55,636 bases of DNA from JBBQVO01 sp038211505 (GCA_038211505.1 JBBQVO010000002.1:1-55636), one strand, 5' to 3'; shown: positions 7,457 through 16,060, counted from the stretch's first letter. Notes: generated by a model from the letters alone, not told the origin. Program-made: numbers and translations.

Positions 7457-8302
7457 TTACACGCCTTTGAACGTCGGCTGGCGCTTCTCCACGAATGCCT
7501 TCGCCGCTTCCTGGTGGTCGCGCGTGAGGCCCGAGAGCTGCATGTTGATCGCTTCCTGATCGAGCAGCGTGACGAGATCGCTATTCTCGGCGCGGTTGAG
7601 GTTCTCCTTCATGCGCTGGAAGGCGAGCGTCGGGCCGTTGGCGAGCTGCGCGGCGAACTTCAGCGTCTCCGCTTCGAGATCGTCGTGGGCGACGACGCGG
7701 TTCACCATGCCGATCTTCATCGCGTCCTCGGCGCTCAGCATCTCGCCGGTGAAGTAGAGCTCGCGCGCCTTGCCGGTGCCGACGAGCTTCTGCAGGAAGA
7801 ACGAGCCGCCGAAGTCGCCGGAGAAGCCGACGTTCCGGAAGATCGTGCCGAGCTTCGCGCGGTCCGACGCGATGCGCATGTCGCAGGCGAGCGCGAGGCT
7901 CAGGCCGGCGCCGACCGCGTGGCCGTTGACCATCGCGATCGTCGGCTTCGGCATCGTGTGCAACACGTAGCTCGTCGCTCGCTGCGACGAACGCAGACCC
8001 TCGACGCCGCGCGCGAGCGCCGCCGCCGGCGACGACTCGCCGTTCGACGCGCCGCCGGCGCTATTCGCGAGGATAGCATCGCGTCCGGCCGCCATCCCCT
8101 TGACGTCGCCGCCGGCGCAGAAGGCGCGGCCGGCGCCGGTCAGTACGACGGCGCGCACGTGCCGGTCGCCGCTGCAGTCGGCGAGATACTGCGCCAGCAT
8201 CGGCATCAGCACGCCGCCCATCGCGTTCAGGCTCTCCGGCCGGTTAAGCGTGATCACCGCCACGCCGTCGTCCCGCTTGTCGATCAGTACATCATCTGCC
8301 AT
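7457..8302 (-). CDS. Enoyl-CoA hydratase/isomerase (crotonase) family protein
   Basis: A 281-residue crotonase-fold protein acting on acyl-CoA thioesters. The oxyanion-hole segments are AFCAGGDVKGMA and VNGHAVGAGLSLALACD. The two catalytic Glu residues of true enoyl-CoA hydratases are not seen: the first position reads GAGLSLA, and the second region reads FRNVGFSGDFGGSFFL, with an Asp as in PaaG and dienoyl-CoA isomerase-like members. An isomerase role is therefore more likely than hydration (inference). A 35-residue insert (DAILANSAGGASNGESSPAA...) follows the first oxyanion loop. GGAGG is upstream of the ATG. It lies 48 bp after the acyl-CoA ligase gene on the same strand, probably in one operon. 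Confidence 0.88.
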   Translation of the reverse strand: MADDVLIDKRDDGVAVITLNRPESLNAMGGVLMPMLAQYLADCSGDRHVRAVVLTGAGRAFCAGGDVKGMAAGRDAILANSAGGASNGESSPAAALARGVEGLRSSQRATSYVLHTMPKPTIAMVNGHAVGAGLSLALACDMRIASDRAKLGTIFRNVGFSGDFGGSFFLQKLVGTGKARELYFTGEMLSAEDAMKIGMVNRVVAHDDLEAETLKFAAQLANGPTLAFQRMKENLNRAENSDLVTLLDQEAINMQLSGLTRDHQEAAKAFVEKRQPTFKGV

Positions 8303-8350
8303 GTGAGTTCCTCCGTGCGTTTGTCGACGATGCTTCGTGTGTTTTTCGGC

Positions 8351-9916
8351 TTATGCCTTCGCTTCAGCGCGCTCCCGCGCCCTCTCCTGCTCGATCAGTT
8401 CGCGGCGCAGGATCTTCCCCGACGGGTTTTTCGGGATGGCGTCGACGATTTCGATGTGGCGGATCTTCTTGTAGGGCGCGACTTTCTCGGCGACGAACGC
8501 TAGGACGGCGTTGAGATCGAGGTTGGGCTCGCGCGGGACGATGAAGGCTTTCGGCACTTCGCCCGCGTCTGCATCGGCTTTCGGGATGACGGCGGCGTCG
8601 CGGACGCCGGGATGCTCCATCAGCAACGATTCGAGCTCCGCCGGGGCGATCTGGTAGCCCTTGTACTTGATCATCTCTTTCTTGCGATCGTGGATGCGGA
8701 TGTAGCCGTCGGGGTCTGCGGACGAGATGTCGCCGGTACGCAGCCAACCGTCGGGCGTCATCGTCTCACGCGTCGCCCCGGGGTTGTTCCAGTAGCCCTG
8801 CATCACCTGCGGGCCGTAAACGAGCAGCTCGCCGATTTCGCCGGCCGGCAGCTCTTCGCCCGTCTCGAGGCTGACGATCTTTTCGAGCGTATCGGCGACG
8901 GCGGGGCCGACGGTGCCGGCGCGCGGCGCGTCGATCGGGTTGACGTTGGTGACGGGGCTCGCCTCCGTCATGCCGTACGCCTCCATGACGGTGCATTTTA
9001 GCTTCGCGGCCGCCTGTCGTCCGACCTCTGCCGGCAGCGGCGCCGCGCCGGAGACGACGAGCCGCACCGACGACGTGTCGTACTGCGCGAGATCGGGCAT
9101 GTTGACGAGCGCCAATATCGCTGGCGGCACGAGAAAGAGCGCATCGACCTTGTACTGCTGCACCAGCGTCAGCGCGCCAGCGGGATCGAAGCGCGACATG
9201 ATCACCTGCGTAACGCCGGCGGCCAGACCGCCGTTGAGCAGGACCATCATCCCGTAGATGTGATAGAAGGGCAGGATGTCGAGCGTAACGTCAGATTCCT
9301 TGAGGATGCCTGTCGCCAGCGTCTGTCGGATATTCGCCGTCAGGTTTTGATGGCTCAGCATGACGCCTTTCGGCAAACCCGTCGTGCCGCTCGAGTACGG
9401 CAGCACGGCGATGTCCTTCGTCGGCTCGATGGTGACGGGTTTCGGTACACCAGAGCTGCTCTTCGCGAACTCCCAGACGTTCTCCATCTCGTGGATGTGC
9501 TTGAGATGCGGCAGGCGTGACGTGCCGGCGTCGACGACCGGGCGCAGGGCGTTCAGCGTGAAGATCGCCTTCGCGCCGGCGTCGTGCAGTTGATGTTCAA
9601 CCTCGCGCTCGCGGTAGAGCGGATTGAGCGTCGTGACGGTGGCGCCGGCAAGCAGCGCCCCGTGCAGGACGACAGCGTACTCGACGGAGTTCGGCGCGTA
9701 GATGGCGACCATGTCGCCCTTCTCGATCCCTTCGGCCTGGAGCGCCGCAGCGAGGCCGTTGACGGCCGTCCACCACTGGACGTATGTGTACGACGTGCCG
9801 TCGGCTGAGACGAGCGCCGGCTTGTCCGGCAGGCGTCGCACGGTCGCTTCGACCATCTCGGGGACGCTGGTAGGCGTGTAGGGCTCGAGGCTAGGCCAGG
9901 GGCTGGTGAAGACCAC
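8351..9916 (-). CDS. Acyl-CoA synthetase (4-coumarate-CoA ligase-like AMP-binding enzyme)
   Basis: A 521-residue ANL-superfamily ligase: acid + ATP + CoA gives acyl-CoA + AMP + PPi. Seen in order are the P-loop LPYSSGTTGLPKGVMLSHQN, YGMTEASPVTN, the hinge region DGWLRTGDISSADPDGYI, the A8 motif KGYQIAPAELESLL, and the adenylation Lys in NPSGKILRREL. The organisation is closest to 4CL and medium/long-chain fatty acid ligases; the chain preference is not readable. The start is GTG at 9916, with GGAGGT 5 nt upstream. The crotonase gene follows 48 bp downstream, which fits joint activation and processing of an organic acid. Confidence 0.93.
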   Translation of the reverse strand: MVFTSPWPSLEPYTPTSVPEMVEATVRRLPDKPALVSADGTSYTYVQWWTAVNGLAAALQAEGIEKGDMVAIYAPNSVEYAVVLHGALLAGATVTTLNPLYREREVEHQLHDAGAKAIFTLNALRPVVDAGTSRLPHLKHIHEMENVWEFAKSSSGVPKPVTIEPTKDIAVLPYSSGTTGLPKGVMLSHQNLTANIRQTLATGILKESDVTLDILPFYHIYGMMVLLNGGLAAGVTQVIMSRFDPAGALTLVQQYKVDALFLVPPAILALVNMPDLAQYDTSSVRLVVSGAAPLPAEVGRQAAAKLKCTVMEAYGMTEASPVTNVNPIDAPRAGTVGPAVADTLEKIVSLETGEELPAGEIGELLVYGPQVMQGYWNNPGATRETMTPDGWLRTGDISSADPDGYIRIHDRKKEMIKYKGYQIAPAELESLLMEHPGVRDAAVIPKADADAGEVPKAFIVPREPNLDLNAVLAFVAEKVAPYKKIRHIEIVDAIPKNPSGKILRRELIEQERARERAEAKA

Positions 9917-10009
9917 GATGTACCTCCGATGTCGCGGGAGCGGACTCGGCGCAGGACACAGGGCGTCGTATGTGAGAGCGTATACGCGAGCGGAAGCGAC
10001 GGCAACACA

Positions 10010-10681
10010 TCAGCGCCGTTCGCGCACGACTTTCCGTCCCGTCGTCTCGAGGTGCTCGGACCAGGCGGTGGCGGCGGTGGCGAACCGCTCTTCGGCTTCG
10101 GTGAGCTGCGTCAGCATCCAGTCCGGCTCGTCGCCAAACTCCGCCTTGCGCTTGTCGAGCGCCTTGCGCGCGTCACGCATGCCGATCTGCGACTCCTTAA
10201 AGAGCGCGCCGAGCTCGACCGACCGTTCGTCCTGCGGCACGGGCGCTTCGAACACGCGGGGGCCCCGATCGCGGTCGCGTTGTTGCGGCCGGTCGCGATC
10301 GCGCGAGCCGCGATCGTTGCCGCGCGGCCCGGATCGATCGCGTGGGCGGTCGTCGCGGGGGCCGCGATCGTCGCGTGGGGCGCGATCCGCGGCGGGAGCG
10401 CGATGCGTGCGGCCGCCGGCGCCGGGTGGGCCAGGCGGCGGGGTCGACGGCGCGCGATCGCGATCGCCGCGCGGGGCGCCGCGGCGGCTGTCCGGCCGCT
10501 GGCCGCGCGTGTCGCGGCGCGCGCCCGGCACGTTCGGCGTTTCCGGCGCGTCGGCAGAAGGCGAAGCCGAAGGTTCGTCGCCGGCGGCTTCGGGGCCGGG
10601 CGGCCGCTGCTGCCCGCCGCCACCACCGCCGCCGCGCCCGCCTCGCCGCCGCCGCGGTCGTCGTCCCGATTGTTCGCTCAT
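10010..10681 (-). CDS. Arg/Gly/Pro-rich low-complexity protein
   Basis: A 223-residue protein whose first 150 residues are disordered and very basic (RRPRRRRGGRGGGGGGGQQ, then runs of RDDRG, RDRD and PRG). The last 75 residues form a charged, likely helical segment (ELGALFKESQIGMRDARKAL ... EAEERFATAATAWSEHLETT). RG-rich tails often bind RNA, so a nucleic-acid role is possible but unproven. The opposite strand also has long open frames, a side effect of extreme GC. I prefer this strand because its C-terminal part reads like a real helical domain. No clear ribosome-binding site is seen. Confidence 0.6.
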   Translation of the reverse strand: MSEQSGRRPRRRRGGRGGGGGGGQQRPPGPEAAGDEPSASPSADAPETPNVPGARRDTRGQRPDSRRGAPRGDRDRAPSTPPPGPPGAGGRTHRAPAADRAPRDDRGPRDDRPRDRSGPRGNDRGSRDRDRPQQRDRDRGPRVFEAPVPQDERSVELGALFKESQIGMRDARKALDKRKAEFGDEPDWMLTQLTEAEERFATAATAWSEHLETTGRKVVRERR

Positions 10682-10916
10682 TGCGCACAGGTTAACGGAG
10701 GCGATCGCTGAGGCACAGAGGCCGTGCGTGCCCTGGTAATGGGCAGTGACTCCGTCAACCGATGAAGGCCAGTATCACGTTGAACGACGACGACCCAACG
10801 ACGACTCCAGCCGGTGGCCCGTGTGCGAAGCGAGGTGCACGACGCAGGAGGCAGCGCAGACAACACAGCCGTCCTCACCTGAGCGATTCTCAATCCAGGT
10901 GACCAAAACGACGACC

Positions 10917-11756
10917 CTATTCCTCCTCCACCGGCAATAGAACCGACTCAAGCGAGCCTTCCGGCGGCGTCGAACGCGACGTGCGGTACCAGGCGATCAG
11001 GATGCCGCCGACGAGCAGCGCCGTGAACAGAATCTCAATGAGGCGCAGCATCACCTTCGTATCGCCGAACTCGACGCCGAACAGCCCCAGCACGACGCCG
11101 AGCATGACGTAGGCGATCGCCCACACCGCCCCGCCGCCGTAGTCGAGCGGCGCCCAGATGCGGAACGGGATGCGAAACAGTCCCGCCGCAGCGGGCCCGA
11201 CAGCGCGCGAATAGCCGGCCCAGTGGTAGGCGACGATGATCCATCGATTCTTCTCCATCGCGTCGCGCATCTTGGCCACCGTCGCCGGTGATGTCGCCCG
11301 CTCGAGGATGCGCGTCCACCCCATGCGCCCAATGCCGTAGCTCATCGTGTCGCCGGCGATCGTCGCGGCGACGGCGAGCGCCAGCACGTACGAGATGTTG
11401 ATCGAACCGTTTTGCGCCGCAAGGCCGCCGAGGATCAGAATCACGGAGCCGGGCACGAGGAAGCCGAGGAACATGCTGTTTTCCAGAAACACGCCGAAGA
11501 AGACGACGTAGTAGCCGTAGTTCTTGAACAGCTGCTGCAACTTCCGCAGCGACCACTCGCTCGCCCGCTGCGGCCCGCTGAGCACCGCATCAAGCGGCCC
11601 AAAGATCGAGAAGTGCGGCGCAAGAAAGAACAGCAACGCGAACGCGAGCGCCATCCAGCTGATATTGCGTTTTAGCCACGCGATCGTCTCGTCCTCGGTC
11701 GCCGCTTCCGCCTCGTCGGCCGACAGTGGGCCAGGCGCCGAAGGTGAGTCGCTCAC
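10917..11756 (-). CDS. DedA/VTT-domain membrane protein
   Basis: A 279-residue protein with a soluble acidic N-terminus, a first helix (WMALAFALLFFLAPHFSIFG), and a DedA core. Typical DedA landmarks are YYVVFFGVFLENSMFLGFLV followed by PGSVILILGG, AATIAGDTMSYGIGRMGW, and the Arg/Pro segment YSRAVGPAAAGLFRIPFRIW. DedA proteins are half-type lipid scramblases or transporters (undecaprenyl phosphate or phosphatidylethanolamine in studied members). The start is a GTG that overlaps the phhB stop by 4 nt (GTGA), so translation is probably coupled to phhB. The tail is acidic (LLPVEEE). Confidence 0.88.
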   Translation of the reverse strand: MSDSPSAPGPLSADEAEAATEDETIAWLKRNISWMALAFALLFFLAPHFSIFGPLDAVLSGPQRASEWSLRKLQQLFKNYGYYVVFFGVFLENSMFLGFLVPGSVILILGGLAAQNGSINISYVLALAVAATIAGDTMSYGIGRMGWTRILERATSPATVAKMRDAMEKNRWIIVAYHWAGYSRAVGPAAAGLFRIPFRIWAPLDYGGGAVWAIAYVMLGVVLGLFGVEFGDTKVMLRLIEILFTALLVGGILIAWYRTSRSTPPEGSLESVLLPVEEE

Positions 11757-12037
11757 GGGTGTGCCGCGCGCTCGATCTCAGCCGCCAGCGCAAAGTCCTT
11801 CGCCGTCAAGCCGCCCTCGCTGTGCGTCGACAGCCGCGTTTCGACGTGGTTGTATTTGATCGTCATATCCGGATGATGATCCGCCGCTTGTGCGCGCGTC
11901 GCGATGCGGTTGACGAACCCGATCGACCCAAGAAAGTCCGGAAACTCGAACTCCTTCACGATCTCGTCGCCGTCGCGTCTCCAGCCGGAGAGGCCACTCA
12001 GCTTCGCCGTCGCGTCGCTTTCACTCAACTTCGCCAT
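11753..12037 (-). CDS. phhB: Pterin-4a-carbinolamine dehydratase
   Basis: A 94-residue protein with the complete family signature ADHHPDMTIKYNHVETRLST followed by HSEGGLTAKDFALA. It dehydrates 4a-hydroxytetrahydrobiopterin during pterin recycling; in bacteria it also occurs where no phenylalanine hydroxylase is known and may serve other pterin enzymes. AAAGGAGA lies 6 nt before the ATG at 12037; the longer frame to 12202 lacks resemblance. It is coupled to the dedA-like gene by a 4-nt overlap. Confidence 0.94.
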   Translation of the reverse strand: MAKLSESDATAKLSGLSGWRRDGDEIVKEFEFPDFLGSIGFVNRIATRAQAADHHPDMTIKYNHVETRLSTHSEGGLTAKDFALAAEIERAAHP

Positions 12038-12153
12038 TAATGTCTCCTTTGTGCCGAGATGCGGATACCAGCGTATCAGGTTCGCCACAGCCTTCGATTG
12101 GTCTCGAACTGCCGTACGACATGAGGGCAATGGCATCGATTCTACGCGATCGA

Positions 12154-12159
12154 TAGGCT
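12154..12159 (+). promoter_or_regulatory. Leaderless-type -10 box (TAGGCT)
   Basis: TAGGCT ends 6 nt before the ATG at 12166 and no Shine-Dalgarno is present. Confidence 0.5.
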
Positions 12160-12165
12160 GACACG

Positions 12166-12801
12166 ATGACGGATCCGACACTGAAGCCGGAGTTCTTCGC
12201 ACGCGAGGATGAGTCGCCCGACGCCTCCTTCTACGTCAGCCCGCGCCTGCTCGTTCACATCGACGACCACGCGATCGAGGCCGCGCGGCGCACATATGCC
12301 GAGATCCTGCCGCACGACGGCGCGCTGCTCGATCTCATGTCGAGCTATCGTTCGCACATGCCGCCAGAACTGGCATGGACGCGGTTGTGCGGGCTCGGCA
12401 TGAACGAAGTCGAACTGCGAGAAAACGATCAGCTCACGGACTACGTCGTCCACGATCTCAACGCCGAACCACGCATGCCGTTCGACGATGACGTCTTCGA
12501 CGGCGCCGTCGTCACCGTCTCGGTACAGTACATGACGCGGCCTGTCGAAATCTTTCGCGACGTCGGGCGCGTGCTCAAGGCGGACGCGCCGTTCATCGTC
12601 ACGTACTCGAACCGGATGTTTCCGACGAAGGCGGTACGCATCTGGCGCGCGCTCGACGATCGCGAGCGCGCGGGCCTCATCGGCACGTACTTCAAGTACG
12701 CTGCCTGTTTCGGCGACGTGAAGATGGAGGATCGCAGCATCGACGGTGGTGCGCACAACGATCCACTGTTCGCCGTGTGGGCGCGCAAGCTGCCGTCTTG
12801 A
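12166..12801 (+). CDS. Class I SAM-dependent methyltransferase-like protein
   Basis: A 211-residue protein. Motif I is atypical: GALLDLMSSYRSHMPPEL replaces the usual GxGxG loop, a form known from a methyltransferase subgroup found in cyanobacteria and plants. Later motifs are normal: FDDDVFDGAVVTVSVQYMTR (motif IV region) and FRDVGRVLKADAPFIVTYSN (motif V-VI region). No partner gene indicates a substrate. It is divergent from phhB-dedA across a 128-base gap, with a TAGGCT box 6 nt before the ATG. Confidence 0.82.
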   Translation: MTDPTLKPEFFAREDESPDASFYVSPRLLVHIDDHAIEAARRTYAEILPHDGALLDLMSSYRSHMPPELAWTRLCGLGMNEVELRENDQLTDYVVHDLNAEPRMPFDDDVFDGAVVTVSVQYMTRPVEIFRDVGRVLKADAPFIVTYSNRMFPTKAVRIWRALDDRERAGLIGTYFKYAACFGDVKMEDRSIDGGAHNDPLFAVWARKLPS

Positions 12802-12957
12802 CGTGCGCCTGTCACGCACGACGACGTTGTTGTGTAATGCGCGAGCGCATCACCGAAGCGACTGATCTCGCAACGCACCTGATCGCCGCACTGAAAGAGC
12901 CGCCGGCCCGTCGCGAATCGCATCGACATCCACCGCAAAACGCCGGAGATATTCGTC

Positions 12958-14028
12958 ATGATCCAGCAGCAGCAGTCGCTCGTGACGAAGGACGCGCAGG
13001 CGTTGAAGATCTACGAATGGGCGGCCGGCGCCGCCAGCCTCCGCATGGCGTACTACGGGCGCAAGCTCGGCATGTTCAACGCCATCACCGCCGAGGCCGA
13101 TGGCCTCACGATCGACGAGATCGCCGCCCGGACTAATCTCGATGTCCGATACGTTCGCGCCTGGGCGAAGACGGCCCTTGCCGGAGAGGTGCTCGAATAC
13201 CATCTCGAGTCGGGCCGGTTCAGGATGGCGCCTTTCATGGAGGCGTTGCTTCTCGACGACGAAGATTTCCAGTACATGGCCGGTCTCGTGACGAACAACG
13301 CCGTCGAGTCGCGGCTCGCCGACCGCGTCGCCGACTGCTTCGTCTCCGGCGAGGGCATCCCGTTCGCCGACTACGGACAGGAGATGGTCGAGACGATCCA
13401 CGCCTTCAGCAAAGCCGCCTACGAGCTCTTCTTGCCGACGGTGCTGTTGCCGGAGCTGCCCGAACTCGCCGAGCGGCTGAGCGACGCCGGCACCATCCTC
13501 GAGATCGGCTGCGGCGCCGGCGCCGGACTCGTCGCGCTCGGCCGCACGTTCCCGCACTGCAGCGTCACCGGCCTCGATCCCGATCCAACGTCCATCACCC
13601 TCGCCCGCGATCGCGTCGCCGCCGCCGGCCTCGGCGATCGCGTCCACACCGAGGAGATGCGCGGTGAAGATCTGACGAGCGAGGACGCCTTCGACTTCAT
13701 CTACACCCAGATCTCCCTGCACGAGGTCGAGGATGCGCGCGTCGTCCTCGCCAACGCCCGACGCGCGCTGAAGGACGACGGTCTGCTGCTGATCACGGAG
13801 ATCCGCGGCCCCGAACAGATCGAGGACTGCACCGGCGCCTACAACGCCGTCCTCTCGCACATTGATCTCTTCTACGAGATCCCGCAAGCGATCGCCAAAG
13901 GCGGTCACGCCGTAGGGTTCTTCACCCGCCAAGAGATCGAAGAGATGGCCGCGTCCGCGGGCCTCACGCGTGTCCGCGAACTACAGCTACAACAACCCCT
14001 CTACGCCGCCTTCGTCGCCCAAAAGTAG
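12958..14028 (+). CDS. SAM-dependent methyltransferase with N-terminal winged-helix domain
   Basis: A 356-residue protein resembling mycobacterial Rv2258c-type methyltransferases. Residues 20-95 look like a winged helix (LGMFNAITAEADGLTIDEIA ... NLDVRYVRAWAKTALAGEV). The catalytic Rossmann domain has motif I ILEIGCGAGAGLVALGRTFP, then VTGLDPDPTSITLARDR, and post-motif IYTQISLHEVEDARVVL. The C-terminal segment has a lid-like insert. The substrate is unknown. GGAGAT lies about 9 nt before the ATG. It follows the previous methyltransferase after 156 bases on the same strand. Confidence 0.88.
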   Translation: MIQQQQSLVTKDAQALKIYEWAAGAASLRMAYYGRKLGMFNAITAEADGLTIDEIAARTNLDVRYVRAWAKTALAGEVLEYHLESGRFRMAPFMEALLLDDEDFQYMAGLVTNNAVESRLADRVADCFVSGEGIPFADYGQEMVETIHAFSKAAYELFLPTVLLPELPELAERLSDAGTILEIGCGAGAGLVALGRTFPHCSVTGLDPDPTSITLARDRVAAAGLGDRVHTEEMRGEDLTSEDAFDFIYTQISLHEVEDARVVLANARRALKDDGLLLITEIRGPEQIEDCTGAYNAVLSHIDLFYEIPQAIAKGGHAVGFFTRQEIEEMAASAGLTRVRELQLQQPLYAAFVAQK

Positions 14029-14049
14029 TCAGCGCTCGGCCTGAGACCT

Positions 14050-14074
14050 CCCCTCGCCACGCAGTGGAGAGGGG
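14050..14074. repeat. Second copy of the CCCCTC-CCAC hairpin repeat
   Basis: CCCCTCGCCAC, loop GCA, then GTGGAGAGGGG; one mismatch from the copy at 7345. It is followed by CCGGAGCTGAGGTGCG, the reverse of the flank seen at 7325. It lies 22 bases after the methyltransferase stop and may also act as a terminator. Confidence 0.75.
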
Positions 14075-14292
14075 CCGGAGCTGAGGTGCGCGGCCGCCAT
14101 TCATAGCGGTGAACGCGGCAAAAACCCGCACAAACCCAATCAACCTCTGTGCTCTCTGTGTCCTCTCCCAGGCCCAGATCGGCAACGACCGGGCGGACGG
14201 CTGCACCGGCAGCGGCCTTCGCCCCGACCCCACTGAACCCGCCGCCACAACCTTCCGATACTTCTCATGCAGGGAACGCGTGAAGGAGTATC

Positions 14293-14607
14293 GTGACGCC
14301 GTTACAGCTACTCAACACAGTGAGCATCGTCACCTGCGTCGCGGCCGTCGCGTTCATGGCCGGCGACTACTTGCTGACGCTGCATGGCTCAATCTTCACA
14401 AAGCGCCTCGCGCGCGGTGTCCTCGCAATCGCCGTCCTCGTCGGGCTCGGCGTCGTCCTGCACGAAGCGCTGCCGCCGGCGGTGTTGCTGCTGTTCACTG
14501 CCGTGCTCATGCACCGCGCCAACACGGCCGCCAGAAACACCCGCGATGGCGATCCGCCCAACGACGCCGCGAAGTCCGATTCCGAGCGCCCAAGCTCAGC
14601 CGCCTAG
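14293..14607 (+). CDS. Small membrane protein
   Basis: A 104-residue protein with about three hydrophobic segments: LLNTVSIVTCVAAVAFMAGD, RGVLAIAVLVGLGVVL, and ALPPAVLLLFTAVLMHR. A polar tail follows (NTARRTRDG-like, rich in Asp, Ser and Pro). It starts with GTG; AAGGAG lies 5 nt upstream. I do not recognise a family. It stands alone between the methyltransferase and the convergent ubiA-type gene. Confidence 0.6.
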   Translation: MTPLQLLNTVSIVTCVAAVAFMAGDYLLTLHGSIFTKRLARGVLAIAVLVGLGVVLHEALPPAVLLLFTAVLMHRANTAARNTRDGDPPNDAAKSDSERPSSAA

Positions 14608-14726
14608 ATCGACGGCGCACCGCACGTGGCGCGGCCGCCCTCGGCCGTGCGGGTCCGCGCTAGCGAGAAATGCTTCGGGATCACGAACTTGTGCGATTCG
14701 GAGAAGACAACTAATGTCCGGCCAGA

Positions 14727-15689
14727 TCAGCCGCGCGCGACAAGCAGCACGACGCCGGCTGTGATCACCCAGCCGATCAACGTCAGCATGATCGGCACGT
14801 CGCGCAGCAGCACCTCCTCCGGGCTGCCGCCTTCGCGCTTCGTGTGTACGAGGTAGAGGTAGCGGAAGATGCCGTAGAGGACGAACGGGATCGTCAGCAT
14901 CATCGAGTGGTTCTTCGGCAGGCCCTCCGCCGTGAACGTATACAGCCCATACGCCATCAGCACCGCCGCCGTCACCGTCGATCCCATCTGATCGAGCAGA
15001 TCAGTCGAATACTCATCGAGAATCTTGCGATGACTGCCGGCGCCCGCCTGTAGCAACTCCAGCTCCGCGCGCCGCTTGTTGATGCCGAGGAACAGCGCGC
15101 CGAGCGCCGTGACGACATACAACCACGGCGAGATCGGCACGTCGATCGCCAGCGCGCCGGCCATTGCCCGCAGCACGAAGCCAGCGGCGATCACCATCAG
15201 GTCGATCAGCACGATGTGCTTGAGCCGGTACGAGTAGGCGATCATCAAGATCGTATACGCGAAAATCACCAGCCCCATGCGCCAGTTGAGGGCGAAGGCG
15301 CCGGCGTTGCCGACGACGCCGAGGATGATCGCCCACGTCCACGCCGTATTCACGGGCAGCAGGCCGGCGGCGATCACGCGCCGCCGCTTCCGGGGGTGCG
15401 CGCGATCGGCCTCGATATCGCGGATGTCGTTGATCAGATAGTCGGCGCTGGAGACAAGCGCGAAGCAGGCGAAGGCAACGAGACACTCGAGCAGCTTCGG
15501 CACCCACGTCGAAGCGTCGGTCAGGTGATAGTCCTGGCCGACGGAGAAGACGAGCGCGAGGAAGACGATGCCGTTCTTCGTCCACTGTCGCGGCCGCATC
15601 GCGCGGAGGAGGTATCGGAGTTGGGGGAGCGCGCCCGAACGGCGGACTTCAGCCACCAGGTCGCCCGGCACAGGTTGTCGAGCCGCCAT
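14727..15689 (-). CDS. Decaprenyl-phosphate phosphoribosyltransferase-type UbiA prenyltransferase
   Basis: A 320-residue UbiA-superfamily integral membrane enzyme with about nine helices. The first Asp-rich motif is in SADYLINDIRDIEADRAHP with KRRR after it; the second region is YSYRLKHIVLIDLM. The NDxxDxxADRxHPxKxxR form matches Rv3806c-type enzymes, which transfer phosphoribose from PRPP to polyprenyl phosphate as the first step to a polyprenyl-linked arabinose donor. The start at 15689 is preferred over 15710 because GAGGAGG lies 5 nt before the inner ATG and inside the longer frame. If correct, the cell wall or glycolipids may contain ribose or arabinose units (inference). Confidence 0.85.
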   Translation of the reverse strand: MAARQPVPGDLVAEVRRSGALPQLRYLLRAMRPRQWTKNGIVFLALVFSVGQDYHLTDASTWVPKLLECLVAFACFALVSSADYLINDIRDIEADRAHPRKRRRVIAAGLLPVNTAWTWAIILGVVGNAGAFALNWRMGLVIFAYTILMIAYSYRLKHIVLIDLMVIAAGFVLRAMAGALAIDVPISPWLYVVTALGALFLGINKRRAELELLQAGAGSHRKILDEYSTDLLDQMGSTVTAAVLMAYGLYTFTAEGLPKNHSMMLTIPFVLYGIFRYLYLVHTKREGGSPEEVLLRDVPIMLTLIGWVITAGVVLLVARG

Positions 15690-15794
15690 CGCGGCCTCCT
15701 CATTCGCCATCGGCGCATTCTATCCGATCAGATTCGACGCTTCCACGAAGGGCTAAGGACGGAGGACCGGCGACGATGAGGATTCCCAGACCGT

Positions 15795-16045
15795 GTCATT
15801 CTGAGCGCAGCGAAGAATCCCTTCGATCTTGCCTCTGAGGAACGTTCGCGACCGACGCCACTGGGTACGCGGGACTGCATTATGCTCAGAGCCGGAGAGA
15901 TTCTTCGCTGCGCTCAGAATGACGGTTGGGAGAGCGCGTCGATCTAACAGCGGCGTCGCCAGGGGGTGCGGGCGGCCACATCGGGCCGCCCCTACGGGCG
16001 TTAGGCCTATTTCGTTACAACCTTTCAGAATGACGGTTGGGAGTG
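15795..16045. repeat. Compound interspersed repeat, copy 2, plus a fragment
   Basis: Most of the 371-base gap 15690-16060 is repeat. The left arm is 15795-15820 and the inverted right arm 15895-15923. The internal segment carries CGGGACTGCATT, the reverse of the copy 1 form. GGGCGGCCACATCGGGCCGC is at 15970-15995, then ATTTCGTTACAACC. A second short fragment CAGAATGACGGTTGGGAG (16025 onward) repeats the outer edge of the right arm and its flank. No gene is seen in the gap. Confidence 0.85.
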
Positions 16046-16060
16046 CGACCGACTCCGCTG

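Noticed and set aside
9906..10739. Long plus-strand ORFs opposite the Arg/Gly-rich gene
   Set aside because: They translate to Arg/Ala/Ser-rich noise without any domain; the minus-strand frame has a plausible helical C-terminal part.
10682..10916. A small ORF or regulatory RNA between the Arg-rich and dedA-like genes
   Set aside because: The 71-codon frame here has no ribosome-binding site and no family resemblance, and no stable conserved structure is evident.
12850..13932. A 360-codon ORF on the minus strand opposite the 12958 methyltransferase
   Set aside because: It is a shadow of the real gene, whose motifs (GCGAGAG and others) and ribosome-binding site are on the plus strand.
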